Of a stretch of 40,687 nucleotides of DNA, positions 14,240 to 22,327 are shown in pieces. The stretch comes from an uncultured Clostridia bacterium. GTDB taxonomy: Bacteria; Bacillota; Clostridia; TANB77; CAG-465. The stretch is from the NCBI GenBank assembly GCA_944386345.1, contig CALXAR010000008.1, forward strand, positions 1 to 40,687, read 5' to 3'. A program made the position numbers and the translations under genes. Within the stretch, counting starts at the first letter, position 1. Every line of letters starts with the position of its first letter. The notes under the pieces are model-generated. The model made no database searches, had not been told where the DNA came from, and saw only the letters and a list, made by a program, of their open reading frames with translations.

Positions 14240-17023
14240 TTATTCTCCATATCTATATATATCTAATATTAATGCTGCATCGTCTGCATTTATTATATTA
14301 TCAAAGTTTAAATCAGCAACCATTTTTTGAACTGATGTAGAATTTCCATATCTATACATATCTAGTGCTACTGCTGCATCATCTGAATTTACTATTCCAT
14401 CAAAATTAGCATCTCCTAAAATATAATTATTATCACTTACTATTACATTTATTTGAGCAACAATATCATTATATTTTGCTGTTACTAAAACTTTACCTTG
14501 ACTTTTGGCTACAATATTTCCATCTACAATACTTGCAACCTCATCATCTGATGAAGTAAATATAATGTCTTCTTCATTTTTATCAAAAGAATCAAACAAA
14601 TAATCTAATTTTACAACGTCTCCAACTTTAACTATATATCCTCGCTTATTAAACTCTAATTTATCTATAGAATATATATTAACTACAACAGTATCACTTA
14701 CATCTTTATATTTTGCAGTAATAGTTGCCTTTCCTACGCCAACAATTTCAAATTCATTATTATTTATTTTTACTACATCAGGATTATCGCTTTCAAATAT
14801 AATATCTTCTTCAGTTGCATCGTCATTGAAATAGTAATCTATATCAAACTCAATAATAGAATTATTTCTATACTCAACATCAATTATATCAGAAACAAAA
14901 TCTAGTTTATTAGGCTTTAATACATTTATTTCGATTGTATCTTCTGCATCTTCATATGTAGCTGTAATTGTTACATTACCTTCTGAGATTGCAGTTATTT
15001 TTCCGTTTTCTACTGTAGCTATATTTGTGTCTGAAGAATTCCAATTTATATCTTCAAAAGTAGCGTTATTAAGCAAATGGTAATTTAAATCAATATCTTG
15101 CATATTTCCAATAACTATATTTAAAACATCTTCATTAAAATTAATTCGATTTTTCTCTTTTAAAACATTTACTGTAATTTGTGCTACAATATCGTTATAA
15201 CTAGCTGTAACTATAGCCTGTCCTTCTGATTTTGCTGTTATAACTCCAGTTGCATCTACTTCAACAATGCTAGTATCACTTGACTTCCATTCTATTGAAG
15301 CTCCATCTTCTAGATTATATTTATAGTCTAATTTTAATGAGTTTCCTTCTTCAATTTCAACTTCATCTTGTAAAAACTCTATGCTATTTATTGTTTCTAG
15401 CTTTGCATATAAAGTAACATTATTCATTATTTTATCTGAAAAACTATATTTTTTTGTATAATCTTGATCATAGTACCATCCATCAAAATTATAATTTTCT
15501 TTTTGAGGAGCAGCAAATTCCTCAACTGATGTACCATAGTTATTTAAACTAATCTCTTTATACTTATTATCTTCTAGTAAAAAAGTTACTTTAGGATGGT
15601 CAACATAAGTTAGCATTTCCTTTCCCTCTATAAGATTTTCAAAACCAACTCTACCTTCTAAATAATAGTATGGCACGTCAGGCTTTATAAAGCTTGCATA
15701 AGTTATAGAAGGAACAGAGCCTTTAAATATTATTGCTTGTGCATTATCAGCTCTATAAAATACACTATCACCTATTTCATGAACATTTGAGCCGATTACT
15801 ATATAACCATCTAGAGATTCACAGTTAAAAAATGCTGCGTCTCCAATTTTTGTAACTGAATCTGGTATAATCAAGTCTCCATCTAAACTAGTAAGATAGT
15901 CAAAAGCCCAACTGCCTATTGTTCTTAAACTATTTCCTAAATATAAGCTCTTAACAGAGTTACAATTAAAAAATGCTCTCTTTCCAATTTCTCTTATGTT
16001 ATTTGAAATATTAATTTCTTCTAAACCAGTACAATTTCCAAAGCAATCATCTGGTATCTCTTCAATTTCTGAGTCAAAGTCAACATTAGTTATACTGTAA
16101 CAATTATAGAATGCTTTATTTCCAATAGAATCAAGTGTAGAAGGAAAATCAATTTTTCCAGATAGACTATTACACTCACAAAAAGCACCTTCTCCTATTG
16201 ATACTAATCCATCAGGTAAGTTTAATGGTCCTAAAAGCTCTTTACAGCCATAAAAGGCATACTCTCGAATTGACTTTACACTACTTGCAATATTTACACA
16301 ATTTCTTCTTGTATCTACACATTTTATAAGTTCAGTCTTATCTTGATTATATAAAAGCCCATCTGAAAATACAAAAAACTTATTTCCGTTCTCTATATTA
16401 ACACGCTCTAAAGATGAAGTATTATATAATGCTAATACTCCTATATCAAAAACTTTCTTAGGAATATTTAAAGTTGTAATTTTTGAAGCATTAAAGAAAG
16501 AATAATCACAAATATATTCAGTCTCATCTCTTAGGGTTACCTCTCCTTTTTTTGCTTCTGGGCAAGATACAAAAAATACATAATCTTTACTATAAATCAT
16601 TCCGTCATCTGAAGAATAAGTAACATTATTTTTATCAATATTTACTTTCTCTAAATTTCTGCAATTTAAAAGTGTATCTGGATATATTACCCCTACACAT
16701 GAAGGAATATTTATTTTTTTTAGATTTTTACCGTTTGCAAAGCACTCTGTATAAAGTCCATATACTGGATATCCAGCTATAGTTGATGGAACATCAAGCT
16801 CAGTTGCATCTCCTCTATAGTCTACAATATACGCTACATAGTTTCCTTTACTTTTTTCTACTATCATATATGAATAATCTCCATAATCTATAGTACTAGA
16901 TGCACTGGCATTTGGATCTATCTCATCTACTTCATCTGTATAATTAGCAGCAAAAGCTGATTTATTGCAAATTAAAATACAAAAAACAAATATTAACATA
17001 AATACTATTTTTCTATTTATCAT
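14240..17023 (-). CDS. Large secreted LRR / InlB-repeat / Ig-like (Big2) protein with C-terminal dockerin
   Basis: A 927-residue exported protein. I start it at the ATG at 17023, seven bases after an AAGGGG SD, rather than six bases upstream. After a signal peptide (about 1-25) come BspA-type leucine-rich repeats (about 75-470), one InlB/Listeria-Bacteroides repeat (about 478-543, with NFDGWYYD), four Ig-like Big2 domains of about 80 residues each (about 545-865, with SSDTSIVEV-type signatures), and a dockerin (870-927). The layout suggests an adhesin or binding protein held away from the cell by the Big2 stalk and attached through its dockerin. The promoter is at 17047-17075; the shorter LRR-dockerin gene follows in the operon. 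Confidence 0.87.
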   Translation of the reverse strand: MINRKIVFMLIFVFCILICNKSAFAANYTDEVDEIDPNASASSTIDYGDYSYMIVEKSKGNYVAYIVDYRGDATELDVPSTIAGYPVYGLYTECFANGKNLKKINIPSCVGVIYPDTLLNCRNLEKVNIDKNNVTYSSDDGMIYSKDYVFFVSCPEAKKGEVTLRDETEYICDYSFFNASKITTLNIPKKVFDIGVLALYNTSSLERVNIENGNKFFVFSDGLLYNQDKTELIKCVDTRRNCVNIASSVKSIREYAFYGCKELLGPLNLPDGLVSIGEGAFCECNSLSGKIDFPSTLDSIGNKAFYNCYSITNVDFDSEIEEIPDDCFGNCTGLEEINISNNIREIGKRAFFNCNSVKSLYLGNSLRTIGSWAFDYLTSLDGDLIIPDSVTKIGDAAFFNCESLDGYIVIGSNVHEIGDSVFYRADNAQAIIFKGSVPSITYASFIKPDVPYYYLEGRVGFENLIEGKEMLTYVDHPKVTFLLEDNKYKEISLNNYGTSVEEFAAPQKENYNFDGWYYDQDYTKKYSFSDKIMNNVTLYAKLETINSIEFLQDEVEIEEGNSLKLDYKYNLEDGASIEWKSSDTSIVEVDATGVITAKSEGQAIVTASYNDIVAQITVNVLKEKNRINFNEDVLNIVIGNMQDIDLNYHLLNNATFEDINWNSSDTNIATVENGKITAISEGNVTITATYEDAEDTIEINVLKPNKLDFVSDIIDVEYRNNSIIEFDIDYYFNDDATEEDIIFESDNPDVVKINNNEFEIVGVGKATITAKYKDVSDTVVVNIYSIDKLEFNKRGYIVKVGDVVKLDYLFDSFDKNEEDIIFTSSDDEVASIVDGNIVAKSQGKVLVTAKYNDIVAQINVIVSDNNYILGDANFDGIVNSDDAAVALDMYRYGNSTSVQKMVADLNFDNIINADDAALILDIYRYGE
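14245..14391 (-). repeat. Two 48-bp dockerin-half modules (copies 3 and 4 of 6)
   Basis: Modules at 14245-14292 and 14344-14391, encoding NADDAALILDIYRYG and NSDDAAVALDMYRYG on the minus strand. They match the copies at 13370-13516 and 22333-22479 with scattered, mostly third-position differences. Confidence 0.85.
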
Positions 17024-17046
17024 ACACATACCCCTTACTAAGATTT

Positions 17047-17075
17047 ATTGTATACTAAAGCAAAATAAATTTCAA
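17047..17075 (-). promoter_or_regulatory. Sigma-A promoter for the LRR-dockerin operon
   Basis: Minus strand: TTGAAA, 17-bp spacer, TACAAT. It lies just after the lepA terminator and ends 23 bases before the chosen start codon. Confidence 0.65.
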
Positions 17076-17096
17076 CAAAAAACTACATATAAAAAA

Positions 17097-17124
17097 ACAG
17101 AGCTACTATATTTTATAGCTCTGT
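17097..17124 (-). terminator. lepA terminator
   Basis: A 9-bp stem, ACAGAGCTA paired with TAGCTCTGT (17097-17105 with 17116-17124), then a run of seven T on the minus strand, 20 bases after the lepA stop. Confidence 0.9.
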
Positions 17125-17144
17125 AATATTTTTTTAATATAAAA

Positions 17145-18950
17145 CTATTCATCTATTTTTAAGACACTAATAAATGCATCTTGTGGTAATTCTACTGTTC
17201 CTACTCTTCTCATTCTCTTTTTACCTTCTTTTTGCTTTTCTAAAAGCTTTCTTTTTCTTGTAATATCACCACCATAGCATTTTGCAAGTACATCTTTTCT
17301 CATTGCTTTTACTGTTTCACGAGCAACAACTTTTCCTCCAATTGCTGCTTGTATTGGCACTTCAAAAAGCTGTCTTGGTATAATTTCTTTTAGTTTTTCT
17401 GCAATCTTTCTTCCTCTTGCTTCAGCGTTTGGTCTATAAACTATAAAAGATAGCGCATCAACAATTTGACCGTTTAATAATATATCTAATTTTACCAAAT
17501 TAGATTTTTGATATTTTGTTACCTCATAATCAAAAGAAGCATATCCTCTAGTTCTTGACTTTAAGCTATTAAAGAAATCATATATAATCTCATTTAGTGG
17601 CAAATTATATTCAAGCATTACACGAGTCTCATCAATATACTTCATATTAATAAACTCTCCTCTTCTTTGCTGACAAAGCTCCATAACATTTCCTACATAT
17701 TCTTTAGGTGTAATTATCTCTGTGTGTGCTATAGGCTCTTCAATATAACTTATCTCTTGAGGAGATGGAAGCTCTGATGGATTATATAGCTCTATTACTT
17801 CTCCACTTGTTTTATGCACTCTATATATAACCGAAGGGGCTGTTGTAATTATATCAAGGTTATATTCTCTTTCTAGTCTTTCAACTATTATTTCCATATG
17901 TAAAAGACCTAAAAAGCCACATCTAAATCCATGACCTAACGCAGATGAAGATTCTAACTCATAATGTAAAGAAGCGTCATTTAACTTAAGCTTATTAATG
18001 GCCTCCTTAAGCTCTTCGTAATCTGAACCATCTGCTGGGAAAATTCCAGAATATACCATAGACTTTACTTCTTTATATCCCTTTAATGGCTCTTGTGCTT
18101 TATTACTAGCTGTTGTAATAGTATCACCAACACGTATATCAGATAAATTTTTAATACTTGCTGCAAGAAATCCAACCTCACCTGCAGTAAGCTCATCTGC
18201 TTTTATATATCCGCCAGGCTTAAAGTATCCAAGATTTACCACTTCATACTCCTTACCGTTAGACATTGTAATTATTTTATCTCCTTTTTTTACTACTCCA
18301 TCTACAACACGCACAAAAGCAATTGCACCCTCATAATTATCATATACAGAATCAAATATAAGACACTTAGTTGGTTTATTGTCATCTCCTTTTGGAGCCG
18401 GTATTTTCTTTACTATTTGCTCTAAAACTTCTTCTACATTTAGCCCAGTTTTAGCAGAAATGCAAGGTATTCCCTCAGTATCAAGACCAATGATATCTTC
18501 AATTTCTTTTTTTACCTCGTCAACTCTTGCATTAGGCAGATCTATTTTATTTATTACAGGAAGTATCTCAAGATCGTTATCAAGTGCAAGATATACATTT
18601 GCTAGAGTTTGAGCCTCAACTCCTTGAGCTGCATCTACAACTAGAACTGCACCTTCACATGCTGCAAGACTTCTTGAAACCTCGTAATTAAAATCAACAT
18701 GTCCTGGTGTATCTATTAAATTTAAAATATATTCTTGTCCATCTTTTGCTGTATATCTCATTCTTACAGCTTGTGACTTAATAGTTATTCCTCTTTCTCT
18801 TTCTATATCCATATTATCAAGTAATTGTTCTTGCATTTTTCTTTGGTCAACAGAACCTGTAAGCTGAAGTAATCTATCTGCAAGAGTAGATTTTCCATGA
18901 TCAATATGTGCTATAATACTAAAATTTCTTATATTCTCTTTTTTTACCAT
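17145..18950 (-). CDS. lepA: Elongation factor 4 (LepA) GTPase
   Basis: A 601-residue translational GTPase at the usual LepA length. Motifs: G1 AHIDHGKST (14-22), G2 [10 protein letters not shown]3 DTPGHVDF, G4 NKIDLP, followed by domains II and III, the EF-G-like domain V and the LepA-specific C-terminal domain with [21 protein letters not shown] and [18 protein letters not shown]. LepA acts on ribosomes under ionic stress and in initiation or ribosome assembly. The start has an AAGGATG SD. It has its own extended -10 promoter (18976-19004) and terminator. In many Firmicutes lepA lies near spoIIP and hemN; those are not here. Confidence 0.97.
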   Translation of the reverse strand: MVKKENIRNFSIIAHIDHGKSTLADRLLQLTGSVDQRKMQEQLLDNMDIERERGITIKSQAVRMRYTAKDGQEYILNLIDTPGHVDFNYEVSRSLAACEGAVLVVDAAQGVEAQTLANVYLALDNDLEILPVINKIDLPNARVDEVKKEIEDIIGLDTEGIPCISAKTGLNVEEVLEQIVKKIPAPKGDDNKPTKCLIFDSVYDNYEGAIAFVRVVDGVVKKGDKIITMSNGKEYEVVNLGYFKPGGYIKADELTAGEVGFLAASIKNLSDIRVGDTITTASNKAQEPLKGYKEVKSMVYSGIFPADGSDYEELKEAINKLKLNDASLHYELESSSALGHGFRCGFLGLLHMEIIVERLEREYNLDIITTAPSVIYRVHKTSGEVIELYNPSELPSPQEISYIEEPIAHTEIITPKEYVGNVMELCQQRRGEFINMKYIDETRVMLEYNLPLNEIIYDFFNSLKSRTRGYASFDYEVTKYQKSNLVKLDILLNGQIVDALSFIVYRPNAEARGRKIAEKLKEIIPRQLFEVPIQAAIGGKVVARETVKAMRKDVLAKCYGGDITRKRKLLEKQKEGKKRMRRVGTVELPQDAFISVLKIDE

Positions 18951-18975
18951 ATTTCATCCTTCCATTTAGTTATAA

Positions 18976-19004
18976 ATTATACCAAAAATGTTATATATAT
19001 TCAA
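18976..19004 (-). promoter_or_regulatory. Sigma-A promoter for lepA
   Basis: Minus strand: TTGAAT, 17-bp spacer, TATAAT with TGG in front (extended -10). It faces away from the promoter at 19025-19053, with 20 bp between the two -35 boxes. Confidence 0.72.
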
Positions 19005-19024
19005 TATATTAAAATAAATTTTAA

Positions 19025-19053
19025 TTGTACATATATGCTATATGTGGTATAAT
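19025..19053 (+). promoter_or_regulatory. Sigma-A promoter for the KOW-Smr gene
   Basis: TTGTAC, 17-bp spacer, TATAAT with TGG in front (extended -10). It is followed by TTAGGAGG and the ATG at 19081. Confidence 0.75.
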
Positions 19054-19080
19054 ACTAATGTTGATTTAGGAGGAAATATA

Positions 19081-19521
19081 ATGTATACCATAGGTGACTA
19101 TGTACAAATACAAGACAGCAATATTGCTGGAAAAATAGTAAATATATCTAAGCAAAATGTTGTAATTTTATACAATGATAAATATATAAAAGTTAATAAA
19201 GGCAAAGTAGAAAAAACATTAAATAATAAAAGTAATATAAATAATAGTTTTACTGTAAAAGTAAACCTCTCATCTCCTCCAATTGATGAAATTATGATTA
19301 GACACCAGACTGTAGATGAAGCACTTGATAATTTAGAAAAATTTATAGATAATGCTGTTTGTAATAACGTAAAGATAGTAAAAATAATACATGGAAAAAA
19401 TGGTGGCATACTAAGAAGAGAAGTTCATAAATACTTAGAAAACTCTCCTTATGTAAAAGACCATAGACTTGGAGGATACTATGAGGGTAGCTACGGTGTT
19501 ACAATAGCATTTTTAAAGTGA
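19081..19521 (+). CDS. Stand-alone KOW-Smr protein resembling the MutS2 C-terminus
   Basis: A 146-residue protein equal to the last two domains of MutS2 without the MutS ATPase. I start it at the ATG at 19081 because AGGAGG lies seven bases upstream. Residues 1-45 (IGDYVQIQDSNIAGKIVNIS) form the KOW/SH3-like segment that precedes Smr in MutS2; 60-146 form the Smr domain, with HGKNGGILRREV (104-115) and the closing HRLGGYYEGSYGVTIAFL. The first Smr motif, LDLRG or LDLHG in the family, reads IMIRH here (71-75), so its Asp and Gly are lost. MutS2 Smr acts on nucleic acid or collided ribosomes; activity here is uncertain. Strong promoter, own terminator, divergent from lepA. Confidence 0.85.
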   Translation: MYTIGDYVQIQDSNIAGKIVNISKQNVVILYNDKYIKVNKGKVEKTLNNKSNINNSFTVKVNLSSPPIDEIMIRHQTVDEALDNLEKFIDNAVCNNVKIVKIIHGKNGGILRREVHKYLENSPYVKDHRLGGYYEGSYGVTIAFLK

Positions 19522-19547
19522 TAGTTTAAAACTATCACTATTTTTTT
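19517..19547 (+). terminator. Terminator of the KOW-Smr gene
   Basis: A 9-bp stem (19517-19525 with 19531-19539) overlapping the stop codon, followed by A and seven T. Confidence 0.88.
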
Positions 19548-19555
19548 ACATAAAA

Positions 19556-19584
19556 AAAGAATCCCATAAATATGAGATTTCTTT
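19556..19584 (-). terminator. Minus-strand terminator far downstream of the 369-aa gene
   Basis: On the minus strand an imperfect 13-14 bp stem (one bulge, one mismatch; arms 19556-19568 and 19571-19584) is followed by a run of T. It faces the 369-aa gene, whose stop is about 350 bases upstream, implying a long 3' untranslated region or a separate transcript. Confidence 0.55.
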
Positions 19585-19934
19585 ACATTTTAAGCAGAAT
19601 ATTAATTCTTTTTGCTTTTTATTGTCATACATTCCGTTACAATTCTTCACACGAGTATGGCCATATAGGCGATCTGTGTTACAATTCAAAGCGTTAAAAA
19701 CGTTTGACACGAATTATCTCCATAAAATGGATAAAATGTAGAAATTGTATATCAATCAAATATTACACTATATAAAATAGCATAATCAAACCACTTTATT
19801 TAATTGACATACTAGCAAATTTGAATGTCTTATCCTACTCTATATGCAAATTACTCATTTTATAATAGGATTCTTAGATTCTGTTTCCGTTCAAAATTAA
19901 TCTGTTATAACTGTTATTTTACAACATCGTGCAT
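19585..19934. other. Gene-free stretch of unusual composition
   Basis: I see no open reading frame of note, no tRNA and no known riboswitch here. The bases differ from neighbouring spacers, with clusters such as ACACGAGTATGGCCATATAGGCG. It contains a 10-bp direct repeat GTTACAATTC (19636-19645 and 19678-19687) and the words TTGACA at 19704 and 19814 without a fitting -10. It sits between the stop of the 369-aa gene and a minus-strand terminator, so it may be a long 3' region, a remnant, or a non-coding RNA. Confidence 0.5.
19636..19687 (+). repeat. 10-bp direct repeat GTTACAATTC, 42-bp period
   Basis: Two exact copies at 19636-19645 and 19678-19687. Only two copies are present and the repeat is too short for a CRISPR array; it may be a binding site pair or insertion remnant. 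Confidence 0.5.
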
Positions 19935-21044
19935 CTAGTTTATAACATTAACAGTTACAGATGTTGTAGCTGAACTTCCGTCAGCTCCTATAACAACAGG
20001 TGAAATAACAGTTGCTTCACCTTCAACAGTTGAAACATTTAAATATTCACCTGAGATGCTATAATCTAATCCATCAAGGCCTTCGACAGATTGAACATCT
20101 CCGCTAATTTTGAATTGAACAGTACTACCAGCTACTGCTTCATTACCATCAATAGGTGTGATTGTAACTGGGCTTGTTGTAGGCTCAGCAGGAATTGTTT
20201 CCTCTGAACTATTGTTGTCATTTTCAGGTTGCGTTTGTTCCCCTTGATTATTCTCATCAGGTTGTTCTGGAGTCTCTACCTCCTCGTTGCTAACATCATC
20301 TTGATTTTGTGATTCGTCATCACTTTGATTGTCATCAGGTAAAGTTGTATCTTCCGTTCCAAGCTCTGCATCTAAAGCATTATCCGTATCGATATCTACT
20401 TGAGGTGCATCAGGCTTTTCCTCTTCTACTGGAGTATTATCTACTACACCGGTAATACCCGAATCAGAATCGATTACATCCTTACCCTCTTCCACTTCCT
20501 GTGCTATCTCCTCATCTTGATCAGTACCTTCTCCAAAATTACTTTGGATATTATTGATTGATGAGCCTGTTGATTGCATATTTCCAAGATTTACTCCTGT
20601 AGAACCGGTTCCTACATTTGAGAAACTTGGAATTAACGGATCAGTTACCTTTGAACTGTTCCTTGGTGGATAGTAATTTGTATTACCACCACTACTTGAA
20701 CCATTGTTTGGTTCACCTTCAGTTTCGTCTTGTTGGGTTTCTTCTTCCTGTACGACATCTATGATGTCTTCACCAGTTGTATCTCCAGTATTATCATCAA
20801 GATTTTTTGCATTTTGAGCAAAAATAATCCCAATTATAAAAACTAGAGCGATTATTGCAAAGAAAATAACCTTTGCTAAAGTTGTTACCTCTTTATGAGC
20901 ACAAAGTGCTATAAAAAGGCCAAAAATAAATGTTGCTGCAATAACAGCAAAAACATTATGAGTTAATATCCATAGCAAACCAATCACAGCTACTGTGACT
21001 AGGTTTGAGATATAAACCCGTGGTATTGAATATACCTGCTTCAT
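19935..21044 (-). CDS. Unknown three-helix membrane protein with long acidic linker and Ig-like end
   Basis: A 369-residue protein I cannot name. I start at the ATG at 21044 with AGGAGGG seven bases upstream. Three hydrophobic helices (about 11-70) are followed by an acidic, Gln/Asn/Gly/Ser-rich, low-complexity linker (about 78-285, for example EEEKPDAPQ) and a C-terminal beta-rich domain (about 288-369, TTSPVTITPI to SVTVNVIN) resembling a bacterial Ig-like fold. The linker and domain probably face outward. The gene and flanks look richer in G/C than nearby genes of unknown function, suggesting a different origin. It has a strong promoter, a 22-bp palindrome in a roughly 140-base leader, and no close terminator. 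No homologue is evident in the window. Confidence 0.72.
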   Translation of the reverse strand: MKQVYSIPRVYISNLVTVAVIGLLWILTHNVFAVIAATFIFGLFIALCAHKEVTTLAKVIFFAIIALVFIIGIIFAQNAKNLDDNTGDTTGEDIIDVVQEEETQQDETEGEPNNGSSSGGNTNYYPPRNSSKVTDPLIPSFSNVGTGSTGVNLGNMQSTGSSINNIQSNFGEGTDQDEEIAQEVEEGKDVIDSDSGITGVVDNTPVEEEKPDAPQVDIDTDNALDAELGTEDTTLPDDNQSDDESQNQDDVSNEEVETPEQPDENNQGEQTQPENDNNSSEETIPAEPTTSPVTITPIDGNEAVAGSTVQFKISGDVQSVEGLDGLDYSISGEYLNVSTVEGEATVISPVVIGADGSSATTSVTVNVIN

Positions 21045-21141
21045 AGCAATCCCTCCTATAATTTTTTTCACGAAAACAGAAACTGCTCCAAATTTGCTTT
21101 TAATTACGTAAACTATCCTCCTTATATTTATCAAAGTTACT

Positions 21142-21163
21142 GCATTTGCAAATTTGCTTATGC
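21142..21163. promoter_or_regulatory. 22-bp imperfect palindrome in the leader of the 369-aa gene
   Basis: GCATTTGCAAATTTGCTTATGC; 9 of 11 half-site positions are symmetric, with a perfect core GCAAATTTGC. It lies about 20-40 bases downstream of the predicted transcription start, the right place for a repressor operator. Confidence 0.5.
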
Positions 21164-21187
21164 GTTTTCTAATTTCGATACATACTA

Positions 21188-21216
21188 ATTATAGCACACG
21201 AAACTCTGTTATGCAA
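21188..21216 (-). promoter_or_regulatory. Strong sigma-A promoter for the 369-aa gene
   Basis: Minus strand: TTGCAT, 17-bp spacer, TATAAT with TGC in front (extended -10). Predicted start near 21181, giving a leader of about 135-140 bases. The leader also carries an AAGGAGG (minus strand, about 21115-21121) with no start codon at a usable distance. Confidence 0.75.
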
Positions 21217-21268
21217 CAATTTTCTAATATTTTTGTAAAAATTATGTAATGTTATAGCAAAAAAATAA

Positions 21269-21296
21269 GCTATAGACCAATATTTTGCTCTATAGC
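21269..21296 (-). terminator. Terminator of the kinase-like gene
   Basis: GCTATAGA pairs with TCTATAGC (21269-21276 with 21289-21296), followed on the minus strand by TTATTTTTTT, directly after the stop codon of the 314-aa gene. Confidence 0.88.
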
Positions 21297-22241
21297 CTAC
21301 CTTATTTTCTTAATAATTAGACTTATTTGCTTTTCTCCTATTTTTGAACGTACATTTTTTATATATACTATAAATCTCCTTATTTTTTCTACAAATTGTT
21401 TATCAGAAATCTTCTCTTTCATATCTATAGTAAAATACCAATTAGATTCATCCTCATATATAATTAGCTTAATTTCATTTTGTTTTTCATCAATAAGTAG
21501 CTTAAGTAATCTGCAAATTACAAATATCACATCATTTAATGGTCCACATATATATGAGCCAACTTTAATTTTCTCTTCTATTATTAGATTAATATCATTA
21601 TTTTTTAGATATTCATCTAGTATCTCAAGAATAATTTGCTTAATCTCACTACAGTGCATTATTGACTCGTTAGAAAGACTTGTTACATTTGATATTAACT
21701 GTAGTAGCATATTAGAATTATCAAGTGCAGTAATATTTTTCCCATATAAGCTATCTAGTATCTCCTTTTTTTGCACATCATCTTTTAGGTCATTACTAAG
21801 TAGCTTAATTACATCTTGACTTGCACCTAATACTAAGAGATTAGCTTGTATTTTATGTGATATACTCTCAACAAGATTTCCTACTATTTCTAGTTTATAT
21901 TTTTCAAAATCAATTTTTTGCTCGCCTTCAATTATCTTTATTGTATATACAATTTCTGTCATTAAAGCTTCTATGTTTATGTCTTGATTATTAAAAAATA
22001 TTGGTTTTGTATACTCTTTAAATTTATATAAATGCTCTAGCTCTTCTTTCTCATCAAAAAGATAAATTAATATTTTTATTTTTCCTTTTTCAAGCTCTGT
22101 TAATAACTTATCTATATTATCAAATTGCTCTGTTTTAAATCCTTCTTTTTCTACTTCTTCTACTATATTATTTAATATATTTTTATGCTTAGAATAAATA
22201 GTTATTTTAATATTTTTCTTTACATTATCATATATTATCAT
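21297..22241 (-). CDS. Degenerate histidine-kinase-like protein (pseudokinase-like)
   Basis: A 314-residue soluble protein. Residues 10-105 look like a receiver-type alpha/beta fold (strands KITIYSK and IKILIYLF) without the conserved phospho-acceptor Asp and Lys pattern. Residues 108-145 resemble the dimerisation helix of histidine kinases, with SISHKIQANLLVL placing His129 at the H-box. The last 130 residues resemble a HATPase fold, but the N-box Asn is absent (RLLKLLIDE) and I find no G1 or G2 Gly motifs, so ATP binding is doubtful. It might be a phosphotransferase or scaffold similar in layout to Spo0B. A TAGGAGAT SD supports the start. No partner regulator is adjacent. Assignment is tentative. 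Confidence 0.55.
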   Translation of the reverse strand: MIIYDNVKKNIKITIYSKHKNILNNIVEEVEKEGFKTEQFDNIDKLLTELEKGKIKILIYLFDEKEELEHLYKFKEYTKPIFFNNQDINIEALMTEIVYTIKIIEGEQKIDFEKYKLEIVGNLVESISHKIQANLLVLGASQDVIKLLSNDLKDDVQKKEILDSLYGKNITALDNSNMLLQLISNVTSLSNESIMHCSEIKQIILEILDEYLKNNDINLIIEEKIKVGSYICGPLNDVIFVICRLLKLLIDEKQNEIKLIIYEDESNWYFTIDMKEKISDKQFVEKIRRFIVYIKNVRSKIGEKQISLIIKKIR

Positions 22242-22282
22242 ATAAAATCTCCTACACTTTGATTATATATGATATACAAAAA

Positions 22283-22322
22283 ATAATAAAGTATAATTTA
22301 AAAAATAATTATACTTTATTAT
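22283..22322 (-). terminator. Terminator of the GH25-dockerin gene
   Basis: A perfect 16-bp stem (22283-22298 with 22307-22322) with an 8-base loop and a T6 run on the minus strand, five bases after the stop codon. Confidence 0.9.
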
Positions 22323-22327
22323 AAAAA

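Noticed and set aside
19636-19687. Possible CRISPR remnant from two copies of GTTACAATTC
   Set aside because: Only two copies, 10 bp long, no further repeats and no cas genes in the window.
19704-19840. TTGACA words suggesting plus-strand promoters in the gene-free stretch
   Set aside because: No -10 element lies at 16-18 bp, and no gene follows on that strand.
21045-21134. An earlier TTG start for the 369-aa membrane protein, giving 30 more residues
   Set aside because: No SD precedes that TTG; its codons include the orphan AGGAGG, and the ATG at 21044 has an ideal SD.
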